Assembly (NCBI RefSeq): GCF_050436995.1
Contig: NC_134749.1
Span: forward strand, 10,372,001-10,436,000
DNA length: 64,000 nt
Reading direction: 5' to 3'
DNA from: Anticarsia gemmatalis
Lineage: Eukaryota; Arthropoda; Insecta; Lepidoptera; Erebidae
Below, piece after piece: positions 58,034-64,000 of this stretch (the stretch's first letter is position 1; the number at the start of each line of letters is the position of its first letter). The notes beneath the pieces were generated by a model that was given only the letters and a program-made list of their open reading frames with translations, did no database searches and was not told the DNA's origin. Made by a program: the position numbers and the translations under genes.

Positions 58034-59381
58034 GATGTGTTTTTAAATGTCCTTTAAGACATTGATTCAGCTTTTTAACTTATAGGAATCACGCTTTTCC
58101 TTTCAATTTAAATAAACATTTGAAATGGCAATTATATTACGTAGCATTCGAACCCGGTAAAAAGCATACCATTGGCTCTCTTTACACTAAACTATAAAAG
58201 CAAAACTTCTAAAATATTAACAATTTTAAACTCTCGCGATTGCACACATAATATTATAATGTAAAACGAGTATTAAACGCGATTGAAAATTAAAGGTTAG
58301 AATACCTTATTTGTTCACCCGACGTTTCGATCGAATAACATTGACCATGATCACGGGCTGACAGCTTCTAAAATAACATTCAGTAAAAGTAGTAATATTC
58401 ATAAAATCTACTCCACTTCGATAGCAATAAAGACTGGTTACCTATCACCTAACTTGTACACCATTAGTTCAGTGCTTATGACACGACACAAAGCCTCTGG
58501 ACCTACACATGCCGATAACATGTCTAGTTTATGGTCCATGTAGCACCAACAGCCATTCTGCACCCTCAAACTTAGGACTCGTCTGTACTTGGCAGATAGT
58601 TTACTGCTGATTATTTGCAACAGTCTAGAGGCAAATTAGTTGCTGCAAGTGATCTGGCAAACTATATGCTAAGAAGAGACGTCTAAAAGCATGCCTCTTC
58701 TTGGCAAATAGTTAGAAGCTTAAAGAAATTATTACTATAAAAGTGACTATAAGTGTAGATAGCTAGCAGATTCCTAATATTATTATTAACCTAAACAGTA
58801 CCGATATACATTTGACTGACAGGTAAATTGTTGTTAATATGCGATGAGAAAAAAGAGATCAAGAAAAGAAGGTGCCCCAAATTATAACCACAAGAAACCA
58901 TATTCTTACCTGATATATTTTTTTCTATGAAAGCTGTTATAAAAGTCGTTAAGAAAGGTAACACATCAAAAAAATAATCACAATATAATTGGGAACACAA
59001 ACAGAGAAACAAAATTTCACAAACAATTTGCAGCAAACTATACGCCTAATGTGTTACAGTTTCTAACAACGATGGTAGCAGGCTTTGCTTTTGGCCATCT
59101 TGTACTAAAGTCCCGTAGTAAAGCCTAACTTTGATTAAGTTACAAAGTTTTACGTGAAAACTTGCGCGGCCATGATACTAATAAACTTGTGCCTATTTGT
59201 TCGGGATAATTTCATGTTATTTCTTCTACTTTGACAAGATTTTACATGATGAGATTAAATATGATATAGAATTACATTACAACCATTTATTTTAAAGCCT
59301 TTGCTTTTCTAGTAAAAACGAAACGAACTGCTTATGACGAGACAAGATATTTCATTTATATGCAAGCGAATGTAAAAAATA
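58034..59381. other. Unique sequence, possible small remnants
   Basis: CCGACGTTTCGATCGAATAAC and GACCATGATCACGGGCTGAC near 58320-58362 look like a retroelement tail, but no second copy is present. The minus frames 58438-58620 and 58791-59036 have no recognised domain. Confidence 0.4.
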
Positions 59382-59605
59382 AAAACCGGCCAAGTGCGAG
59401 TCGGACTCACGGAAGAAAGGTTCCGTACTATTACTATAAAAATATGTATTTGTTGTTATAGCAGCAACGGTAATACATAATTTGTAAAACTTTCAGCTTC
59501 CTAGCTATTACGGCTTATGAGATACAGCCTGGCGACAGACGGACAGACAGCGGAGGCCTAGTAATAGGGTTACCTTTTTACCTTTTAGGTAAGGAACCCT
59601 AAAAA
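59382..59605. repeat. Lepidopteran GGCCAAGTGCGAGTCGG repeat
   Basis: ACCGGCCAAGTGCGAGTCGG then GAAAGGTTCCGTACTATTAC opens the repeat. ACGGCTTATGAGATACAGCC and GGCGACAGACGGACAG follow, and it ends AAGGAACCCTAAAAA, the inverse of the GGTTCCGT near the start. This is a very common interspersed repeat in moth and butterfly genomes. Its class is not certain to me. Confidence 0.8.
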
Positions 59606-59896
59606 CGGCAGGTATAATCTAACGAGTATATTTTGTAAATAAAATGCAGAACTCCAATAAAAAGTGTAATTAAAATGTTGAATAGTAAATCGACCATGAG
59701 CTAAGGGATGACATACTTACGAAACAAATGGGGGAACAGATGTTAACTAATTATGCATTGTTATGAACACCTGGGTCATCTGGGTAAAAAATTAAGGTAA
59801 GCTAATTAAAGTATAAAACATGCTGTGTAATTTAGTTTGTTTTTTTAAATGATTAACAATATGAGTTTTCGAAAAAGAAGAAGAATCTTCTACTTT
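59606..59896. other. Unique sequence
   Basis: No gene or repeat was recognised. Confidence 0.4.
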
Positions 59897-60060
59897 TATA
59901 AACACCTCCTGCACTACGAATTGCTCTTGTGTCGCGGGGATTTTTAAAAACATACAAACAACGGACACAAAGTAAAATCAGATCCGAAACTACTATGTGT
60001 GGATCGTATAAATATTTGTTACCTGTGGGAATCGAACCCATGACCATAGGACGCACTAGG
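59897..60060 (-). mobile_element. SINE family 1, copy g, head truncated
   Basis: On the minus strand it has CATGGGTTCGATTCCCACAG (B-box) and the body to CGTAGTGCAGGAGG. The A-box part of the head is missing beyond 60060. Confidence 0.78.
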
Positions 60061-60405
60061 TGTTTCATAAATTTATTCAAAATACCTTAGCAGTAAGGTC
60101 GTTTTGAAAACCTTGAAACTTCGTCATATCTAATCACAACCACCTAATACTATTTTGATATCATAACTATCAGAAATAATAATAATACTTCCGCTATACA
60201 AACAGCTACCTTATACTCAGTTGCCAGCTTATTCACCTCTCAATATAACCTGAAGAAGCTCCACATAAAAACAAGTAACATATAAACGTTTCTTTTCAAT
60301 TGATATCGCAGTAACACGTACCTAAACCGCATCACACAAAAAACGTAATTTAACCGTAACTAGCGCACGTACAGCAAACCAAATAAACCGGAGTCCACAC
60401 CAGCG

Positions 60406-60486
60406 ATGTTTACTAAAAAGGGAAAGAAAAGGCGACGGGTGCGTGCAGGTAAACGCAAGTGCAACCGGTCCTTTACCTTATATTAA
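60406..60486 (+). CDS. Possible 26-codon basic small ORF
   Basis: ATG (60406) to TAA (60484-60486). Of 26 residues, 12 are Lys or Arg, concentrated in KKGKKRRRVRAGKRK, which would act as a nuclear-localisation or nucleic-acid-binding stretch. G is at -3 of the ATG. The region is repeat-free and GC-richer than its surroundings. An embedded donor-like GCAG|GTAAAC (60449) would alternatively make it a first coding exon ending after MFTKKGKKRRRVRA. No family was recognised. Short frames are common by chance. Confidence 0.15.
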   Translation: MFTKKGKKRRRVRAGKRKCNRSFTLY

Positions 60487-60890
60487 CGACTGATACTTTA
60501 TAAAATTACCCCTTAATACTTCAAGCCATTTGCAACTCTATAGTCGGTATATAAGGTTGTTATTTCAGTGCAGGTGTTGTCATGTAGTAGTCGCGTGCAT
60601 CAATCGCTATATTTTCGATGATTTAAATGGATCCCTTGCATCTTATAATGCGGTGTGATGATATCCTTAGGGAGATTCAAGCTTGTTATGTTTCATAAAT
60701 CGATATTCTAAATTGTATTCAAAAGTCTTTAGCCGCACGCTTACACATCCTCAATTTGGTACCGACCATTTTAGAAAGGTTACATTCCAAGAAGACACGA
60801 AACAAACTTTCGAGAAAACGCTTAATTTATATCGTTTAATTGTTGTCATCTTTATCATATTTCATTTGCCCAGCCTTTCTTCCAAAATAT
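60487..60890. other. Unique sequence
   Basis: A 69-codon plus frame (60683-60892) has no recognised motif. Confidence 0.4.
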
Positions 60891-61036
60891 GAAAATGACA
60901 GCCGTGACCCACAATTTAACGTGCCTTCCGAAACACTGAGAAACTCGATATGTAGGTATAAGATGGACACTCATCCACAGAACGACCTAGACAAGCATAG
61001 CTTAATTTCAGAGATCGATCCGCGCGTCTTTTGTTA
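60891..61036 (+). repeat. Interspersed repeat G, copy 2
   Basis: GAAAATGACAGCCGTGACCC, GTGCCTTCCGAAACACTGAG, CTCATCCACAGAACGACC and GATCGATCCGCGCGTCTTTT match 21712-21854. Confidence 0.65.
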
Positions 61037-61527
61037 ACTAAGCCACGAGCTCCAAAGTAATATATCCAAATACCTCATAGCATGAATCGAATAAAATAAA
61101 CTCGAATATATATCCTCGGAAATCTTCCTAATTTTGCTACACTTACTTGTAATTCTATGTAAAGTTGTCCGCTCTCCCGCTGCGAAGATATCTTACACTA
61201 AAGTTCAATCTTTGGTGGTAAATCTCCGGTGGCTGAAGGAACACGACCCAACATTACGGAGTCGCCAATGTCCACGGTTCATTTCCTGCGAGACCCTATC
61301 CGGGGTCTTTCGCTGCCCATTTTTATACAAACGACATGTCGTCTATATTAGAACGACGTAAGATGTAAGAGACAGCGAAATAAAGCTTTTAAGCAGCGGT
61401 AATTTTCTTGTATTTCTTGTTATAAATATTCTCAGTAGCATCCCGTAATTAAGGTACGTAATCGTGTAAAAATTCTTTCCATATTTGAGATGATATAAAT
61501 TCTGAACACTGCACCATGTTAAAATGT
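61037..61527. other. Unique sequence
   Basis: No gene was recognised. The frame 61134-61361 (75 codons, plus) shows no domain. Confidence 0.4.
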
Positions 61528-61655
61528 AAATCAAATTATTTATTCATTTATGTCTAATGTTGACAGTTATGATAGACGTTACAATTACTCACTTTATCAC
61601 TAGCTCGGTAGTAGTAAGAAAGGTGGTAAAGCCTTATGAAACGAGCTAGCAAAGA
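61528..61655 (+). repeat. Interspersed repeat E, copy 2
   Basis: AAATCAAATTATTTATTCAT, AATGTTGACAGTTATGATAG and CGAGCTAGCAAAGAACT correspond to motifs of the copy at 32.47 kb, with strong divergence. Confidence 0.5.
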
Positions 61656-61952
61656 ACTACTTAGATACATTAAACGTAAACCAATTCTAAATATTCTACA
61701 ACTCCTTTTCGAATACTATACGTACTTAATCGATAATATCACATTAACAAATACAACTTGAAATAAAACACATTAGCATCTCTATGATATTAAAACTCAA
61801 TTGCAATTGGCAGCCGTCCAACAGATAACGAAACGTCCACCATCTTGAAATATCGAGCACTTAAAATGACACGTACTTATTAAAAGCGACCATTCGACGT
61901 AACTACATACCGTACAATCATTTACATTCCTATTAAAACTTTTATCTATATA
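61656..61952. other. Unique AT-rich sequence
   Basis: Nothing was recognised. Confidence 0.4.
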
Positions 61953-62135
61953 TGGCTCGATTCTCTTCTAAAATCGACTATTGAGAATCGGCTAACTATC
62001 GAGAATTTGTATGACAATCGGCTCAGCGCCTCTTGCGGGCGTCGTTGAAACTATTTTTGCGTACATTTAAACGTCAAACTCTCGATACTCAAAAGTACCG
62101 TCTTTGCAGAATGGTGCTAATGTAGACTGTCTATG
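61953..62135. mobile_element. MITE family B, degraded copy
   Basis: GGCTCGATTCTCTTCTAAAA, GAGAATCGGCTAACTATCGA, TCAGCGCCTCTTGCGGGC and ACGTCAAACTCTCGATACTC match the left half and centre of the family B elements at 6.0 and 48.8 kb. The right arm is lost. Confidence 0.6.
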
Positions 62136-62244
62136 GAGATCTTAAATTTTTATAATGCAGGCCCTTATTTGGTTGCGTTTGCAGCGTTCTTTTAGTCTTC
62201 TTATCCTTCGTATGGCACGTAGAATAACGCTAAAATTAGGCTAA
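62136..62244. other. Unique sequence
   Basis: Nothing was recognised. Confidence 0.35.
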
Positions 62245-62400
62245 TCACTTTATAGTATAGAGTGAAGTCACTTCCCGTGTCTGTCTGTATGTCTGTATGT
62301 GTGTATGCATGGATCTTTTAAACTACCAAGCGGATTTTGATGCGTTTTTTTTTTCTATAAATAGCGTAATTCAAGACGAACATTATTTTTTTTTTTAGGT
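62245..62400 (+). mobile_element. Helitron-like 5' end, second subfamily
   Basis: TCACTTTATAGTATAGAGTG, after A, resembles the TCACTACATAGTATGAAGC start at 50.0 kb. It is followed by TCTGTCTGTATGTCTGTATG and AACTACCAAGCGGATTTTGA. No CTAG end was found, so it is truncated. Confidence 0.55.
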
Positions 62401-63734
62401 AAAATAATTGTTAAACCCACGTCAACTGCTAGTAACTAATAAGTTCAAGACAATGATGAACTCACTCATCGTCAGAGCGACTATTTCAGTCGCCGAGATA
62501 CTCAAGTAACTACAGTGCGTAACAGCCTTTAAACTCGTAACAATCTTGTATTGCTTGATAAACTTGTTTCTCATACAAGTCTTGCGACAAATTGATCTGC
62601 ACTCTGCAGCCGTCCTCACAGATCTAGATTAGCGTTCATTATAGTCCATTTAAAAACAAAAATACATACTGAATGTGAACCTAATTGTACTGTGTTCTCT
62701 CTTGCTTTTAACCTGTTATAAATATAACTGGTTGAATTTGTACTTAGATAAAAGTGGTGAGTGTTTCTGTCGATTATATAGAGAGATAATGGTTTACGTG
62801 TTTATAGAATGAAAATAGACTCTTAGTTACACGTCTGTTCGTTAGATTTACCCATATTGAGATTCGCAAAAATAATGTCCTTTTATATTGTTATTGTATA
62901 TTTTTAAAAGTTCGCTACTAGGTTTATATTATAGGTTATTAGAACAGTGGAGTTTTAAAACTATGAAACGGATTATCTACTTCAAATCCGATACAAATAT
63001 CGCTATTTGCTTATAACTTATCCGCAAAACTCGTTCTCGCGCACGCCTCACATTTATTTCGGATTTTCCATTTTTCCTGGATAAAGCGTTGAAAAATCGT
63101 GTGTCATTTTTATATAAAGAATTATTAGTTATTATCGATCACAACTATCACATAAACTGAGAGCTTTTCTGTCCTTTATCTTGAAAGGATATCCATTTGT
63201 CAAGCCGAGTAATGCTGAAATATTTACATCTTTGATAAACGATTCCGAACTACTTAGAAAATCTGGAATATTTTACTAAAATAGGCCTTGAATAAGATCA
63301 AGAAATGGAAGTGTCGTTAACATCCGAAGCGAATATCACCAGACGTGTTCTTATTCTCGTTACGAAATGAAAAAGAAATTCATTTTCCCGCGCAAATTGG
63401 TGGCGGAATGGAGTGGCAAAAGTCGCGTCCGAATTAAAACCGCGTCCAATGAATATAATCCCGCGGATAAAACCGGATGAAACCGGATGAAAATTCGAGC
63501 AGATCGTTTAAAAATCACGACAGAAGTAATGAAACAACGCGACACACGATCTCCCCAGTAGAATTGCTACCATTGGTGCCGGGGAAGCCCGGCAACATGT
63601 AATATACCGCATTGAAAGGATAATCCGGGGACTCCAATTTGTCAAGCTCGGTGGACCGCGGGCGCTTCATGCACTATGTGTCCTGCTTATGATGTTATAT
63701 CCTAACCGTAATTTTGTTTCATTTATCTTGTGTA
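62401..63734. other. Unique sequence, GC-richer at 63.36-63.68 kb
   Basis: 62401-63350 is AT-rich with nothing recognised. 63360-63680 has a higher GC content, no known repeat, and an 11-bp direct repeat ACCGGATGAAA (about 63470-63491). It could be regulatory or promoter-proximal DNA. Confidence 0.35.
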
Positions 63735-63920
63735 ATGGGCGGGACATTTTTCTCTGTCACTGCTTCCCAAGATTTAATGCGAATAGAACAGCGGGCGTTT
63801 CTTCAATTGCTTCACGCTTTTCAAGAAGGAAAACTCTTGAGACTGGAAAATCTACTTAAAGAAGCCTGTTCTAGTTTGACTTTCATTGGAATAGAGGAGC
63901 GACTTAACCTACATTCTTAA
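63735..63920 (+). CDS. Possible 61-codon small ORF
   Basis: ATG (63735) to TAA (63918-63920). The predicted product starts MGGTFFSVTASQ. It contains a stretch rich in Leu, Glu and Lys with amphipathic-helix spacing (RAFLQLLHAFQEGKLLRLEN, then LLKEACSS), unlike the low-complexity products of most chance frames here. It follows the GC-richer block at 63.36-63.68 kb. No family was recognised. No splice or polyadenylation evidence was seen, so it could be chance or part of a larger exon. Confidence 0.18.
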   Translation: MGGTFFSVTASQDLMRIEQRAFLQLLHAFQEGKLLRLENLLKEACSSLTFIGIEERLNLHS

Positions 63921-64000
63921 TTCTGTTTTCGTATAGTCAAAGCATAGTTTCGAGTTTCTAGAAGCCCTCTAAGCTCTTTGAAGCTTAGATTACATTACAA
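63921..64000. other. Window end, nothing recognised
   Basis: Eighty bases of unique sequence after the small open frame. Confidence 0.3.

Overview
This window looks like non-coding nuclear DNA of a moth or butterfly (Lepidoptera). The DNA is AT-rich. I found no long open frame, no recognisable protein domain, no rRNA gene, no convincing tRNA gene and no CRISPR-like array. It is scattered with repeat types I know from lepidopteran genomes: non-autonomous Helitron-like elements bounded by TC and CTAG, tRNA-derived SINEs, tails containing GCCCAGCAGTGGGAC, and the GGCCAAGTGCGAGTCGG repeat. The assignment to Lepidoptera is inference from those repeats. Species and locus cannot be read from the window. 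A large intron or an intergenic desert are both possible.

Layout. 1-2.4 kb is mostly unique, with one Helitron. 2.4-3.5 kb holds a Helitron split by a SINE, then a foldback MITE. 3.5-5.9 kb is unique. 5.9-8.0 kb holds a Helitron split by a second MITE type, a 10-bp-period repeat and two more Helitrons. 8.0-19.9 kb is mainly unique, with a 113-bp tandem duplication, degraded SINEs, a MITE and one Helitron. 19.9-21.2 kb is one complete 1.23-kb Helitron-like element. 21.2-28 kb is unique sequence with repeat fragments and one possible 45-bp exon. 28.0-31.8 kb is the densest part: MITE, LINE tail, intact SINE, GC-rich palindrome, a 1.57-kb hAT-like element carrying a 22-unit minisatellite and a nested foldback, a MITE fragment and another MITE. 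31.8-48 kb is sparse and includes a possible 28-bp microexon near 43.9 kb. 48-53.4 kb again has clustered SINEs, MITEs and Helitrons. 53.4-64 kb is mostly unique, with one near-perfect 199-bp palindrome at 57.8 kb, several repeat remnants and two small open frames of uncertain status.

How the parts relate. There is no operon-like or pathway-like unit. The readable biology is layered transposition, where insertion order can be deduced: SINE inside Helitron (2.4-2.9 kb), MITE inside Helitron (6.0-6.3 kb), hAT-like element inside a MITE terminus (29.5-31.2 kb), and SINE inside a MITE (50.9-51.4 kb). The two candidate exons lie on the same strand with compatible reading phase, so they could belong to one plus-strand gene with very large introns. 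That is a hypothesis, not a call.
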